Positions 1 to 10,572 of a stretch of DNA of 64,000 bases are shown here, in pieces. The notes under the pieces were generated by a model that saw only the letters and a program-made list of their open reading frames with translations, was not told the origin of the DNA and searched no databases. A program made the position numbers and the translations under genes. Numbering within the stretch: position 1 is the first letter of the stretch; the number at the start of each line of letters is the position of its first letter. This DNA comes from Prorocentrum cordatum (Eukaryota; Sar; Dinophyceae; Prorocentrales; Prorocentraceae): positions 113,501 through 177,500 of the forward strand of contig CAUYUJ010014200.1 in the NCBI GenBank assembly GCA_963575745.1, given 5' to 3'.

Positions 1-151
1 CTGGCATTGGGGGCGCCCCAGAGGTGCACACGGCCCCAGCAGCTTTCCCTGACAGCACCAGTCAGGGCACTTTCGTTACTCAACTTTCTCGGCGCGTCTT
101 CTGCCGTGCAGGTGCCCGCCTGCAAGCGCTGACCTTCACCACGGCTGGCTC

Positions 152-1282
152 ATGGTGCCTCCTGCCACGCAGGATGCTTCTCGCCCTGTGCAGAGTGGAC
201 ACTCGAAGCAGAGGGTTGCATGGGCGAGGCCGTGGTTTTGCAAGCACTGCTGGTCCAATTCGACGGGGGATCGGTGGTGGAATCGCTCAGATCAAGACAG
301 GTGCCAGCTGTGCAAGGAGCACAAGGGCACCGCTTTTGGCGGGACGAATGAGGTCGTCGGCCAGGCGCCCAGCACGAGCAGCCGTGCAGCAGGTGCCTCG
401 GGCGGCCACGAGGCGGAGATCAAGAAGCTGCGGGCCGAGTTGGCTAAGCTCAAGGGCCAGCAGCAGACACCAGGTGGCGGCGGGGCTGATGCCATGGAGG
501 TCGACGAGATCGGCTTCGGCAGAGGGCCCGACGCTGACCTCAAGCGGGAGTTGGCGGACGTGGGCTCCCACCTCGCAGCGCTGGAGCAGACGTCGTGTGC
601 CGAGCTGGTGGAGGCCCGCGAGGAGCTTCGTGTGCGCCAGTGCGAGCTGCGCAAGAAGCCCGTGGCGGGCAAGAGCTTGGACACTCGGCTCAAAGAGGTT
701 TCCTTTCAGCACCAGAAGCTGGAGAAGCGCAAAGGCAAGCAGGAGGAGCACCTCGTCACGCTGCGCGACAAAGTGCGTTCGGCCGAGGCGGCAGTCGTCG
801 AGGCGTCCACGGTGCTGGACCGCCTTGCCGCTGAGCTCCTGGAGCTCGAGGAGGAGCGCCGCCAGCTGGTAGCGCAGGTGCCGCGCCCGCAGGCGGGGGA
901 GACGCCTTCGCTGGCGCAGGTGCTGCCAGTCGCGTCCGAGGAGGTCTCGGTGGCCATGCTGGGCGAGCTGCTCGCGTCCTTCGGCGGGTCTGGCGACTTG
1001 GCGACGCGGCTCCACGGCTGTCTGGAGGAGGTGCGGGCGGCTGAGAAGGCGCACCGTGCCGAGCAGCAGGGACGCGCTGCCGAAGCCGCGGCGCAGCAGC
1101 AGGCTGCGTGCCAGGGCCACGGCGGCGCCGCTGCCCCCGCGGCCGCGCCTGGCTCTGCGGCTCCAGGTACACCGATTTGGATCCCCAGTGCCGGCGGAGA
1201 CCCCGAGGTGCTGCGGGCCTTCCTCCAGTCCGTCAACGTGCAGGTGCCCGAAGATGAGGGGGAGCTGCGCGAGGCGGTCTAA
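152..1282 (+). CDS. LINE ORF1-like protein with zinc motif and coiled coil
   Basis: 376 aa from an ATG at 152. Residues 30-54 hold a C-x2-C-x17-C-x2-C motif (CKHC ... CQLC) rich in Trp and Arg. Long heptad-rich helices follow (about 85-105 and 130-255, for example EIKKLRAELAKLKGQQ), then an Ala/Gln/Gly-rich tail. The layout suits an RNA-binding, self-associating LINE ORF1 protein that packages element RNA. It is the only intact frame in this element and lies just upstream of the EEP-RT frame. The minus-strand element at 60 kb has the same plan (CDVC ... CRC, then coiled coil). The role is inferred from position and architecture. Confidence 0.7.
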   Translation: MVPPATQDASRPVQSGHSKQRVAWARPWFCKHCWSNSTGDRWWNRSDQDRCQLCKEHKGTAFGGTNEVVGQAPSTSSRAAGASGGHEAEIKKLRAELAKLKGQQQTPGGGGADAMEVDEIGFGRGPDADLKRELADVGSHLAALEQTSCAELVEAREELRVRQCELRKKPVAGKSLDTRLKEVSFQHQKLEKRKGKQEEHLVTLRDKVRSAEAAVVEASTVLDRLAAELLELEEERRQLVAQVPRPQAGETPSLAQVLPVASEEVSVAMLGELLASFGGSGDLATRLHGCLEEVRAAEKAHRAEQQGRAAEAAAQQQAACQGHGGAAAPAAAPGSAAPGTPIWIPSAGGDPEVLRAFLQSVNVQVPEDEGELREAV

Positions 1283-1358
1283 AGGGCAGGCGAGTCGCTC
1301 TCCAATGACGCCAAGAAGCAGCGCTGCTCTGCCTAGTTTCGTGTACCTCATCCTTATC

Positions 1359-3517
1359 ATGATGATGCAGAATGTGACAGTGGATTCTTCCTCTCACGGG
1401 CCGCTGGCTGAGTTGCTGGAGGCCGAGCAACCGCCCTTGGGGCCGAGGCCAGCGGCGATCTGCTGCCAGGAACACCACTTGATCGGCGCCAAGTTGGGCT
1501 CGTTTCAGGCTCGGCTTACCTCCGCTGGGTATCACGGTGCGTGGACGGCGGCGGCGGCCACCGAGACCCGAGGGTCGAGAGGCGGGGTGGCAGCCTTGTG
1601 CCCCGCCAGCGTGCAGGTCACTTGCCCGCCGCTGTCATATTCGGGGGCGCTCGTGCCAGATAGGGCCGTTGCTGCCCGCATCCGCTCGAAGATGAAAGGC
1701 GGGTTCATTGCGATCGCCGCGTATTTGTGGGTGGACGAGCTTTTCGGACCTAACAATAAACGCTTGTTAACTGAGGTTGCCAGCTACATTCATCGGGTGC
1801 AGGCGCTTGGCTATGACTGGGTGCTGGGTGCGGATTTCAACATGCGGCCACCGCTGCTGAAGGCCCGGGCTGCTTCTAGTGGCGGCGTGGCAGTAGCCAC
1901 TACGACTCCGACGTGCACCCAGAGCGCTCCTGGCTCGGTGATCGAGTATTTTGTGATGAGTCCGAACATGGCTATACGCCCTTCGGAGCCTGAGGTGTGC
2001 ATGACCGCCAACTTGACACCTCACAGGCCCGTTTGTGTGCTGATGCAGGGGCCTGAGGCGGCCTTGTGGGCGCGCGCGGCAAGGCAACCGTGTCCCGTGC
2101 CAGCGCTGGCGAAGCCTGGCTGCGCGCGCTGCCCCAGGGACCGGGCGGGCTTCATCCAAGAGGTGGGCCGAGTTACTTCCGCCGACGAGCTCGCCACCCT
2201 CTGGGGCCGCATCGTGTGCGGCATCGAGCTGGAGCTGCTGGATAGGCGCGACATCATGGGGCCTAGTCGTAAGGACCACGAGGGTCGCGCTGGACCGCAT
2301 GAGACGGTCTGGAAGCAGGTGAAGACGGTGGTGCGCACCAAGTTGCCGATGGCCGACGTGGAGCACGCGGCGCGGGCGGCGGCGGCGCGCTTGGCGCGGC
2401 AGATCAGGCGCGCCAGCCAGGCCCTCTCGACGTGCGTGCCGGACCTGGGCGAGGAGGGCGAGGACCAGCAGCGCCGCCTGGCGCGGGTGGCAGGAATCCT
2501 GTTTGAGGCCCAGGCGTTCATGAGCAACGTCGGGAAGCAGCGCTCCACCTTGCAGGCGCTGGACATTCAGACGCGCAGGTTTTTTCTTTCAGGCCTTGCG
2601 GTCTTTGGCGGCCCAGCGACCGAGGATATGATTCAGCGAATCCTGGGCCAGGCCGGTTCCCACCAGGCCAGGTTCCTGATTTTGAAGGACGAGTCCTGGA
2701 GGGCCTGGGTTCGGAGCAGTTTTTTGGGCGGGGCTCGGGAAGCTCATAGGTTTTCCAAGGTTCGAGGTCTGCAGGAGACGATCGAGGCCACCGAGCGAGC
2801 GCAGCCGTTTCAATTGGCTGACGCGACTTGTTCGGACTGGGCCAAGATCTGGTCGACCCACGGATGTCGAGCGCCCGAGTTCCCGCCCGATTTCGACGAT
2901 TGGCCGTCGCTCCCCGAGATCACGATTGCCGATATGCGAGCGGCGATCGCCACATTCCCACCTCGAACGGCTGTCGGGTGCGTGAGCATCCACCCAAGGT
3001 CGCTTCGGTATTTGTCGGATGCCATCTTGTCGGCTATCGCCGCCCTCCTCATGAGCTGTGAGAGGATCGGGTGTTGGCTGACGGGACGGCCTGTTAGCCG
3101 TCTGGTCAGGTTGTCCAAGCCTGACGGCGGCCACCGCTTGATCGCCCTCCTCGGTTCTCTGCTGCGGCTTCTGGGCCGTTTGCGCAGGACCGAGACCGAG
3201 AACTGGGAGCTCGCAGCCAGGACTGCGTGCGATGAGGGGCGGGCGCAGGCGTTTTGGGGTACTGGGGGGGGGGGGGGGGGCTCTAGCGATTCTTCCTTGG
3301 ACTTGAATCTTGCAGCCGGGATTGCGAAGGCACGGTCTCACCATTGTGCGTCGCTGCTGCTGGACATGGTCAAGTGCTATGAGATGATTAAGCTTCCCGT
3401 TTTGTTTCAGGTTTTTCGCCGGGTTCATTTCCCCTTCCGTCTGGGGTGGATGCTTATCCAGAGCCACATGGCCCCTAGGCGGGTCGACGCTTTCGGGCCC
3501 CCTCCGAGGCCGATGTT
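1359..3517 (+). pseudogene. LINE ORF2, part 1: EEP endonuclease and N-terminal reverse transcriptase
   Basis: The reading frame is open across both domains. EEP landmarks: QEHHL (metal-binding Glu), GADFN near 1829-1843 (Asp-x-Asn), IEYFV near 1941 (usually Ile-Asp-Tyr), and TPHRPV near 2021 (usually Ser-Asp-His). The last two deviate, so endonuclease activity is doubtful. The RT begins near 2820 with LSKPDGGHRLI near 3112 (fingers) and LLLDMVKCYEMI near 3355 (motif A with catalytic Asp). A run of 17 G at about 3264-3280 lies inside the RT and adds glycines between motifs. The first ATG after ORF1 in this frame is at 1359. The frame is lost between motifs A and B. Confidence 0.8.
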
Positions 3518-4213
3518 AGTTTTCAGGGCATGCTGGCGGGCTGCTCGGCAGCGTCAGCGGTGATGTTGGCGGTTCTGCTGCAACCTGTCCAATCGGTCAT
3601 CACGCGGCTCCCTTCTGTGCGGGTTCGCGCCCTCATGGACGATGTGTCCTTGCAGTGGGACGGACCCGACAAAACCGAAGCGAATGTGGTTCTAGCGGCG
3701 GCTCGTGAGTTGTGCCGTGAGGTAGCCCCTATCGGCCTCCTTCTGCAGCCTAACAAGTCGGGGTTTGTTGCACCGAGTGTGGCCGCTGAGAAGAACATCA
3801 CCTCGGCTGGCCGCTTGATGGGTTTCAAGCATCAGAAGCATATGCGGAAGCTAGGCCATGACTTGTATGGACGCCGCGTCGTTCGAGTCATGGAGGCACG
3901 TAGGAGACGGCAGCTCGGCAAGCGTCGGCAGAGGCTCGCTGCCCTGAGGAGATCGGCGGGGGGGGGGCGGGCCCCGGGGTTGTGGAGGACGGGATTGATA
4001 CCGAGCGGCAGTCACGGTGCCGCTGTGTCAGGCGTCACTGATGCCACTCTTCTGTCGCTCCGTTCGCTCGCAGCGTCTCTCCTCGGGGCTAAGAGACGTT
4101 GTCATGTGACTCCGAACTTGTGCACGCACCGTGACAAGTTTTACGGCCCTGTGTTTGACGCCACAGTCCACTGTACATCGATATTGTTGCTGGGTGTGGG
4201 ACGGCCGCGCTAA
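3506..4213 (+). pseudogene. LINE ORF2, part 2: reverse transcriptase motifs B and C
   Basis: The RT continues in another frame. SFQGMLAGCSAASAVM near 3518 is motif B (Gln-Gly ... Gly), and RALMDDVSLQW near 3627 is motif C, with MDD where many families have YxDD. Thumb-like sequence follows and ends at a TAA at 4211-4213. The frameshift separating this from motif A lies between about 3475 and 3520. The rest of the protein resumes in a third frame shortly after the stop. Confidence 0.75.
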
Positions 4214-4221
4214 ATTTTCAG

Positions 4222-5880
4222 ACATGCGTTGTGTGTGTGTGGGAGCAGGCATCAACAGCTCTATCGGCTGCCCCGCACTGGTCTGGAGTTAGAGGGCCAG
4301 TTGGAGCTGTCATGCTCTCACTGAAGCGGGTTGGATGGGAACTCGCGGGGCCCCGCCACATTAGGACGGATCAGACTGTTGTTCTTTCTTCGCTGCGCAC
4401 GTCTCCCTCAGATGTGCGTTGCTTGCTGCGTGAAGGAATCAGCCGAGCCCAGGGGATCCAGCTTGCGTCGAGTCCCCCCGAGGCCCACGGGCACGAGGTC
4501 GTTTGGGTCAGGGCTCTCAGGATGGGGTTCCAGAGACTCCAAGGAGCCCGTAGGGCGTGTCTCAGGGCCCTCTGGTCAGGGGCTATGTGGCCTCCAGCTC
4601 GCAAGTTTCAGCACGGCTACGCGTCTAGCAAAAAGTGTGACTTCTGCGATCACTCGCAGGGGACTTTCGGCCATCAGTTCTAAGAGTGCGAAGGGCTGTG
4701 GGCGGCGAGTGACGACCCAGATGAGAGCTCTGCAATGCCAGACTCGTGCTTTGAGCATAGGAAGTGGCTAAAAGAGCAAGCGTATGGGATTCCCCCCGAC
4801 TTCGACACTCCTGAGCTGGTTTACGGTTTTCCCTCCCTCCCTGTCGCGATCCCTGCTGTCGCTGATCAGACGCAGGTTTTTTCCGGGGGTGCCGCGTCTG
4901 CACCCAGGGGCTTTCGTGTGTACACAGACGGGAGTGGCCTGGCGTCGGGAACCCCAGAGGCCACTCGATGTGGCTGGTCGGTCGTGGCCCGTTCTCCTGG
5001 GGGATGGCCTGTGAAGGCCGAGTTTGGGGCCCTCGCGGGGCCTGCGCAGACGGTCCCGAGGGCCGAACGCCAGGCTATCCTCCATGCTTTAAAGGTTGGG
5101 CCATGGGGCCTTGAAGTTGTATCGGACCATTTGTCGGCGGTCAAGGAGGGGAACTCTTGGGGCCCCAGACTGGCTGCTGGCGGAGGCGCACATGCCTCGG
5201 TTTGGAGGCGAGTTTTTGAATTATATCGTGGCAGGTCTGGGCGACCAGAGTTCCGCTGGACCCCGGCCCATCAGCATTTGCACGCGGCCCTGGAGGGCCA
5301 GGCGTTCCCCTGGGATGTCGTTGGTCGTAGTGTCGTCGATTGCATTGGGAACGCCTGGGCCGACTTCTTTGCGCGGCTAGGTGCGAGTGAACACCAGCTA
5401 CCCGAGCTGGTCACTTCGCTGCTGCGTGAGGACCTCAAGGATTGTTACGAGACGCTGGATTTCCTTTCGCGGGCTGCGCAGCACGCTGCTGCATCAGCCC
5501 CTGACCTACCCGCGCCCGTGCGTGTGAGAGGGGACGTCATCCCCAAACTTGGTTTGCTTTCTCACAATTTGGAGGCGGTGGATGGGGGTCCTGGAGCGGC
5601 GAGGTGCACGTGGTGCCACTGCTCGGCGCGGACTGCCTTGAGCAAGAAGAAGCTCGAGCAGCCTGGCGCGAGATGCACCCGGTCCGCCCTCCACCTCTTT
5701 CTCTCTGCAGTGCGGCGTGGAGGCGTCCCTCCCAGGGCGCGATGCGCCGCTGTCCAGATTGTCAACGATGCCCTCAGGACGCTGGGGCTCGAGGCCTCCG
5801 CTGAGGCCCCGATGGGGCCGCCAGAGACCTTCGTGTTTGAGGGCCGTGCACGTTGTGCAGGCCGCTGGCCGCTACCTTTT
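4222..5880 (+). pseudogene. LINE ORF2, part 3: zinc motif and RNase H domain
   Basis: CDFCDHSQGTFGHQF near 4636 is the Cys/His motif that follows the RT in this family. It is cut by an in-frame TAA at 4681-4683, and the same frame continues with ECEGLW, as in the related WECPFG of the 52-kb element. The RNase H domain shows VYTDGSG near 4918 (first Asp), RAERQAI near 5060 (Glu), VSDHLSAV near 5120 (second Asp) and WTPAHQ ... GNAWADFFA near 5263-5370 (His and last Asp). All expected catalytic positions are present. The frame slips again near 5840-5880. Confidence 0.8.
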
Positions 5881-6112
5881 ATGCCGCCGGTGTGCGGCGC
5901 ACTGTCTTATCGAAGCGCCGAGCTGGCGTAAGCTCCTCGCCCCGTGCCCTGGCTTTGTGTCCACGGGCCAAGACTGGTTCAGGGACGAGGTGCTGGCTGG
6001 ACGTGAGCCGCGCCCACCGCCCGCTCCAGCGTACTTAGCGCCGTCGCCTAGCGTCGGTACTGCGTTGGATTGGGTGTTGGGAGCGGCTCGGCGCGCCCGT
6101 GCGCGCTTTTAA
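5840..6112 (+). pseudogene. LINE ORF2, C-terminal Cys-rich tail
   Basis: After the last frameshift the protein continues as VHVVQAAGRYLLCRRCAAHC and ends ARRARARF with a stop at 6110-6112. The preceding frame supplies an upstream CTWCHC cluster near 5610. Together they form the terminal zinc-ribbon-like pair also seen in the 51-kb (CVDCG ... CNRCG) and 55-kb (CRIC ... CTQC) elements. The function of this tail is not known to me. Confidence 0.6.
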
Positions 6113-6195
6113 AGGGCTTGTGCTGGTCGAAGCCCTCTCCCGAGGCTCGGCCTCATCCATGCCAGTTCGGCCAGTTTCCGTCCTCGGATGCTAGA

Positions 6196-6730
6196 CCTTG
6201 GTTGCCCCTTGCCCCTCTTTCTCCTTCTCCTCCTACTCGTCGTCGTCCTCCTCCTCCTCCTTCCTCGCCCCTCCCTCCTCGCCCCTCCACCCACCACCCC
6301 CTCCTCGCCCGTCCCATCTTTCCTCCTCGCCCCTCCATCCTCGCCCCCTTCCGTATCGCCCCACTCCCCCCCCTCGCTCGTCCCATCTTTCCTCGCCTCC
6401 TCCTCGCGAGCGGGTACGAGGAGCGCCTGCTCATCTTCGGCGCCAACGCCGGCGACAAGCCAGGCAGCACCAGCGGCCGCAGGTTCGCGGAGAGGCTGGT
6501 GAACGACATGGTGCAGGCCGCCCGGGCGGCCGGGGGGGGGGAGATTCAGGAGGGGGAGGATGCGCGCAGGAAGGTCAGGAGGGGAACAACGCACACAGAC
6601 ACAAGGAATCGTCGTTCCCCAGGGAGAGATGGGGAAATTCAAGAAGTGGGGGGGGGGGGGGCAAAAACCCTAAACACATGGACAAATTATCCCAGTGCGA
6701 CCCTACCTAGGAGTTGGAACCCCTAGGAAA
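6196..6730. other. Pyrimidine tract, exon-like island, poly-G runs
   Basis: 6205-6400 is C/T-rich on the plus strand. 6411-6531 reads GYEERLLIFGANAGDKPGS and onward without stop, directly after a pyrimidine tract ending CGAG, and stops at a poly-G run. That is the pattern of a small exon, but nothing confirms it. Poly-G runs lie at about 6530 and 6650. The rest shows no gene. Confidence 0.3.
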
Positions 6731-6754
6731 GCAGCATTAGTAGTAACAGTAACG

Positions 6755-7156
6755 CTAAGCTAAAGCTAAGCTAAATCTAAGCTAAAGTTAAGCTAAAGCT
6801 AAGCTAAAGCTAAGCTAAAGCTAAGCTAAAGCTAAGCTGAAGCTAAGCTAAAGCTAAGCTAAAGGTAAGCTAAAGCTAATCTACAGCTAAGCTAAAGCTG
6901 ATCGGCAGTTAAGCTAAAGCTAAGCTACAGCTAAGCGAAAGCTAAGCTGAAGCTAAGCTGAAGCTAAGCTAAAACTAAGCTGCAGCTAAGCTCAAGCTAA
7001 GCTAAAGTTAAGCTAAAGCTAAGCTAAACGCTAAGCGAAAAGTTAAGCGAAACGCTAAGCGAAACGCTAAGCTGCAGCTAAGCTAAAGCTAAGCTAAAGC
7101 TAAAGCTAAAATTAAAGCTGAAGCTAAGGCTAAAGCTGAAGCTAAAGCTAAAGCTC
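6755..7156. repeat. Satellite based on the 11-mer GCTAAGCTAAA
   Basis: About 400 bp of tandem, slightly diverged GCTAA/GCTAAA units, mostly alternating as GCTAAGCTAAA, with variants GCTGAA, GCTACA and GCGAAA. GC is far lower than in the flanks. It does not match the TTTAGGG-type telomere unit. Confidence 0.9.
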
Positions 7157-7202
7157 CCAGGGGACTGGGGGGAACCGCTCCCAGGGGACTGGGGGAACCG
7201 CC
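7153..7202. repeat. Two tandem copies of a 24-25-bp unit
   Basis: GCTCCCAGGGGACTGGGG plus GGAACC occurs twice back to back at the edge of the 11-mer satellite, differing by one G. Confidence 0.8.
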
Positions 7203-7477
7203 CGGGGCGCTTCCCACTGCCCGGCCCCTTTAAGCTGGAGGGTAAGAACCCTTCTGGGCAGAGCCTGGGCAGGGAACATAGGGAATCGGTTCCTTTGTGT
7301 GTAGTTGCTTGGGTGTCCTATGGGGCCCCTCTTCCGAGGGAGCGTCCGGACCGTGACCGCACGGCGCCGCGAGCCCCCGCCCCCTGCCCTCGGCGCCGCT
7401 GCCGGAGCCGCCAAGCCGGAGCCCTATGGTGCGCAGGGCGCCGCGCGGAGAGGCCGGTCGGGGGAGGAGCGGTTATC

Positions 7478-7680
7478 GGCACCTCTGCTTCCCGGGGGCG
7501 CCCTCGAGGGCGCGACGTTATTCGCGCTTCGCGCTTCGCGCTTCGGCTCCGATTCCTCCTCATCCTCCTCTTCTCCCCTGGGAGGCGGGGGCGAGAGCGC
7601 GGAGTTGCTCGCCCTTCGCGCGGCGCGCGGCGCGGGGCGCGAAGCGGGGAGCCCTTGGGTGTCGGCACCTCTTCTTCCCC
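7478..7680 (+). repeat. Dispersed palindrome-rich repeat (CGCTTCGCG family), copy 1
   Basis: Begins at the palindrome GCGCCCTCGAGGGCGC, then runs of CGCTTCGCG and GCGCGAAGC around a TCC-rich centre, ending GGGAGCCCTTGGG. The same order recurs at 26851-27005 and, diverged, at 34336-34480. The family is strongly self-complementary. Confidence 0.75.
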
Positions 7681-8279
7681 GCCCTCCCAGGCGGCGCTCG
7701 AGCACGCTCAGAGATGCGGCTCAGGCGTTCGACCTTCTTGGCCTAAGCGTATGCGTGACCATTCAGTCCTGAAAGGATTCCAGACGGTGCTATAGTTGGC
7801 AGGAGTGTCGGGATTTCGGGCCTGCGCCTCCACCTTAGAGACCATGTGGTGGAAGCCGTCTCCTGCAAGCGCTGCCTGCATGAAGCGACTGGGTTAGGAG
7901 AGGCAGCGCGTCCTCGTACAGTATCGGTATCTTCGTGCTTTTGCCACGGCCTGCGATGCGGCACCCGCCACGCCACCTGATGCGTCGTGTCGGTCGTGCC
8001 AGTGGCCTGCCAGTGGGACTCACAGCCCCCCTCTAGGGTGGCCGGGATGGCCAGGCACTCGTCCTCCTGCTGCCGCTCCCTATCTCTTGGTTGCCCTGCT
8101 GCTGGATATGATCATGCGGGCGGTTGCTGCGTATATGCGGCCGATCCGAGGCACACTGCGGGCAGCCGGCCTTTCTCTCGAGAGCGCACAGAGTTTGGCC
8201 ACATCTGCAGGCCCAGATGGGGATCCGGACACAGGTGCTCCTCGCTGTCGGCCTCGCGAACGGCGCCGGCGTCGAAAAA
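7681..8279. other. Unassigned GC-rich sequence
   Basis: No convincing gene. On the minus strand near 8170-8240 there is a short CRCGQTLCALERKAGCPQC reading that resembles a zinc ribbon. It could be a fragment of a LINE C-terminal tail, but the context does not support a call. Confidence 0.3.
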
Positions 8280-8477
8280 TAGGGGAACGAAACATGACAT
8301 AAACATAACAACTCGGAGGTTTGCGCGGATTTCTCGGATCGGCGCTGGACCCCTTTCCCTGGCCCGCGGAGCGCGCCAGGGGCGGCGCCGGAGGCGCCGC
8401 CAGGGGGGTCAGCGCGGATCGGAGAAATCCGCGCGGAGGTCAGAGTTTTTATGTTTATGTCATTCTTCGTTCCCCTA
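8280..8477. mobile_element. MITE family 1, full copy with TA target duplication
   Basis: A 194-bp foldback element between two TA dinucleotides. The termini are GGGGAACGAA and TTCGTTCCCC, and the inverted arms extend inward through ACATAAAC and CCGCGCGGATTTCTCGGATC-like sequence, meeting at a GC-rich loop (GGCGGCGCCGGAGGCGCCGCC). It has no coding capacity. A second full copy lies at 62502-62701. Confidence 0.85.
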
Positions 8478-8486
8478 AAGAAGGGG

Positions 8487-8672
8487 TACTCCAGATGTCG
8501 TAATAAAAAAGGGAGGGGGTCTGGACCCTCCAAGACAAGCAAGTTTAGACCCCCCCCCCGTGGGAGAACCCTCCAAAACATCGTACCCAGACCCCCCCAG
8601 GCCCTCCAAGATAGCCTGGAAGAGACCCCCCCGAAATGAGACCCCCTCCCTTTTATTACGAAATCTGGAGTA
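8487..8672. mobile_element. MITE family 2, copy 1, TA-flanked
   Basis: 182 bp between TA dinucleotides with inverted ends CTCCAGAT(G/T)TCGTAATAAAA and TTTTATTACGAAATCTGGAG, then GGGAGGGGGTCT and AGACCCCCTCCC. It is noncoding and lies 9 bp from the family-1 element. Three further copies are at 27.7-28.7 kb. Confidence 0.85.
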
Positions 8673-9204
8673 CCTGGGCACATGTGACACTGGCGTGTTC
8701 TAAGCGTCTGGGCTCGGACTCGGAAGTGGTGGATGGTCGCTGGGGGTCCGGCTTGCGCAATCCGGCCTCCCCGGCGCCGAGGCGAGGGGCGGAGCTGAGG
8801 CAGTCAAGATCTGCTTGGTCGACGGGGACACCTTCGAACGTCAGCTCGACAGCCACAAGGTTCTGAACGGGCCTCCATTTGGGAGGGGCAGCTCCTGGGA
8901 GGTTCACTTCAGCATCGGCGCTTGCTGATACCCGTGGTCGAAGCCGGCCTCATCTGGCGAAGTCCCTATTTTTATCTGGCCTACTTCCATCTATTCCAGC
9001 TCAATTTGGATCCTGGACTGAGTGCAGCCTGAGTTGCTTCCGTGGCGCCTTAGTCGGGCCAGCACTGCCCTTCTCACGAAGATCTCCCAGGAGCTGCCTC
9101 CTAAAAAGGCAAGATCCCACTGGAATTTCGAAGCGCCCGTAGAACCATAGACCTGGGCAGCGCCGGAGCCTCAGCTTCCGACCGCGCGTGAGGAGCGCTC
9201 AACT
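8673..9204. other. Unassigned; possible minus-strand exon
   Basis: On the minus strand, 8907 down to about 8680 reads PVQNLVAVELTFEGVPVDQA and onward without stops, which is more protein-like than its surroundings. Near 9075 is CTCCCAGGAGCTGCCTCC, a motif also met near 36895 and 43365. No other signal is seen. Confidence 0.25.
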
Positions 9205-9360
9205 ACTCGTAAGAGTGACCCTTCGCCAGAGTGGCCTTTGGTGCGCGCCCGATGGGGCCCCCCGATCGACGAGCGCGTTGCACAAAATGGCGTCTTGCGC
9301 GCGTGGGTTGGGCCCCCCGCGGCCCCCCAACAAGTCGCGCACCAAAGGTCACTCCTACAC
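9205..9360 (+). repeat. Dispersed repeat E, copy 1
   Basis: Starts GTAAGAGTGACCCTTCGCC, AGAGTGGCCTTTGGTGCG and ends CGCGCACCAAAGGTCACTCC. The ends are partly inverted (CCTTTGGTGCG / CGCACCAAAGG). Related copies are at 10438, 22310 and 41106. Confidence 0.75.
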
Positions 9361-9708
9361 CGCCGCCCCGAGTCTCTCAGGGTGGGGAGTGCGGCCTCGA
9401 GGCTCCCGAAGTTCGCAGGTCTTCCGACGCAGGTCAGGGGCAAGGTCAGGGGAGGGCAGGCTCGTCGCACCGCGCACGCGGTCAGGGCCCTCCCCTTGCA
9501 CGGAGCCGACGCGTGCGCCCGAGGCCCACGTCGCACCGCGGACGCCGGCAAACTCGCACTCGCCGGGCGTCGAAGTCGCCGCTCCGGGAGCGTGGCTCCT
9601 ATGCACCTCCCCGCGGGCCGAGGGCTGCAGGGCCTGCCCGGGCAGATCGCCTCGAGACCTCGCGCCTCGATCGCCTCGTGTTCCTGCCCTGCGAGACCGT
9701 GACCGGGG

Positions 9709-9889
9709 CGGAGGAGGAGAAAAGGAGGAGGAGGAGGAGGAGGAGGAGGAGGAGGAGGAGGAGGAGGAGGAGGAGGAGGAGGAGGAGGGAGGAGGAGGAG
9801 GAGGAGGAGGAGGAGGAGGAGGAGGAGGAGGAGGAGGAGGAGGAGAGGAGGAGGAGGAGGAGGAGGAGGAGGAGGAGGAGGAGGAGGAG
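9709..9889. repeat. (GGA)n array
   Basis: About 180 bp of nearly pure GGA with three interruptions. The GC-rich sequence on either side (9361-9708, 9890-10240) shows no recognisable gene. Confidence 0.95.
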
Positions 9890-10240
9890 TTCTCTCCCAG
9901 ACATCCACTGGCAGGGCATCGTTGTCCAGCCCGCAGCCCTATGAGCTCCCGACCGCTGCCCCGGGGCCAGTCTCTTGCCCCGGATCCGTTCTTGACGTGG
10001 CCCTGGAGCCCGACAGGTGGTCTCGGAGCCCGGCAACCAGCCCCGTGGGGCCGACACCGAGGAAGAGGGCGTCTGGCGCGAAAAGACCGCAGAGACCGGG
10101 CCCGCTGCTCGTCCCCGGCCGCCCAGGAGAAGCTCCGGGACGACGAGCACGAGCGGGGCATCCCGGCGCCCACACGGCGCCGCGGCCGTGCGGGCCCCAG
10201 CCCACGCGCGCGCTCGCCGGGGCTCGTGTCTACAGGCCTC

Positions 10241-10414
10241 CTGGATGGGGTCGGAGATCGCGCCGCATCGCCGAGACGTCGCCGTTGCGGCTCGATGCGG
10301 AGCCCGAGTTTCTTCACGCGGTCGTCGCCGATGCATCGCCGTTGCATCGACGATGCATCGCCGATGCGTCGCCGATGTATCGCTGATGCGGCGCGATCCT
10401 CCGACCCCATCTAC
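10241..10414. mobile_element. MITE family 3, copy 1 (GATGGGGTCGGAG ends)
   Basis: Inverted ends GATGGGGTCGGAGATCGCGC and GCGCGATCCTCCGACCCCATC. The interior has repeated GATGCATCGCC-type units. Copies lie at 20947-21132 and 24707-24861. It is noncoding. Confidence 0.75.
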
Positions 10415-10437
10415 TCCGACCCCACCTAGGAAGCCAC

Positions 10438-10572
10438 TAGCCCTTCGCCAGAGTGGCCGTCGGTGCGGGCACTGGCCCGCTCGCCTCGCTGCGAGCTGGC
10501 CCCGCGTGGCCCCCAAAAAGCCGCGCGCCAGAGGCAGCTCCTGCCTATAGGGCGACTCCTGCGTGCAGCCGC
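10438..10572 (+). repeat. Dispersed repeat E, copy 2
   Basis: CCCTTCGCCAGAGTGGCC near the start, GCGCGCCAGAGGCAGCTCC near the end, then GACTCCTGCGTGCAGCC. This copy is uninterrupted where the 22-kb copy is split by a retrogene. Confidence 0.7.

Larger units (their letters stand above)
1..6195 (+). mobile_element. LINE-1 of this window: decayed non-LTR retrotransposon (ORF1, EEP-RT-RNase H)
   Basis: A plus-strand non-LTR retrotransposon fills the left end. The order is ORF1 (zinc motif plus coiled coil), EEP endonuclease, reverse transcriptase, a CCHC-type zinc motif, RNase H, and a C-terminal Cys-rich motif. The 5' end probably lies outside the window, and no spliced-leader sequence is visible before ORF1. 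ORF2 is broken by at least three frameshifts and one in-frame stop, so it is not autonomous as read. The 3' end is set near 6195, where a short GC-rich trailer gives way to a pyrimidine tract. The domain order matches the two minus-strand LINEs at 51-61 kb. Confidence 0.85.

Noticed and set aside
128-155. Possible SL relict before LINE-1 ORF1 (CACCACGGCTGGCTCATG)
   Set aside because: Only about 11 of 22 positions match in an ungapped alignment, and the match is concentrated in GGCTCA, which is within chance.
6755-7156. Telomere-like array
   Set aside because: The unit GCTAAGCTAAA is not TTTAGGG or its complement, and the array is internal and diverged.
9188-10429. 413-codon open frame through the GGA array
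   Set aside because: Composed of repeat E, poly-Glu/Gly from the microsatellite and MITE 3; no domain and opposing frames equally open.
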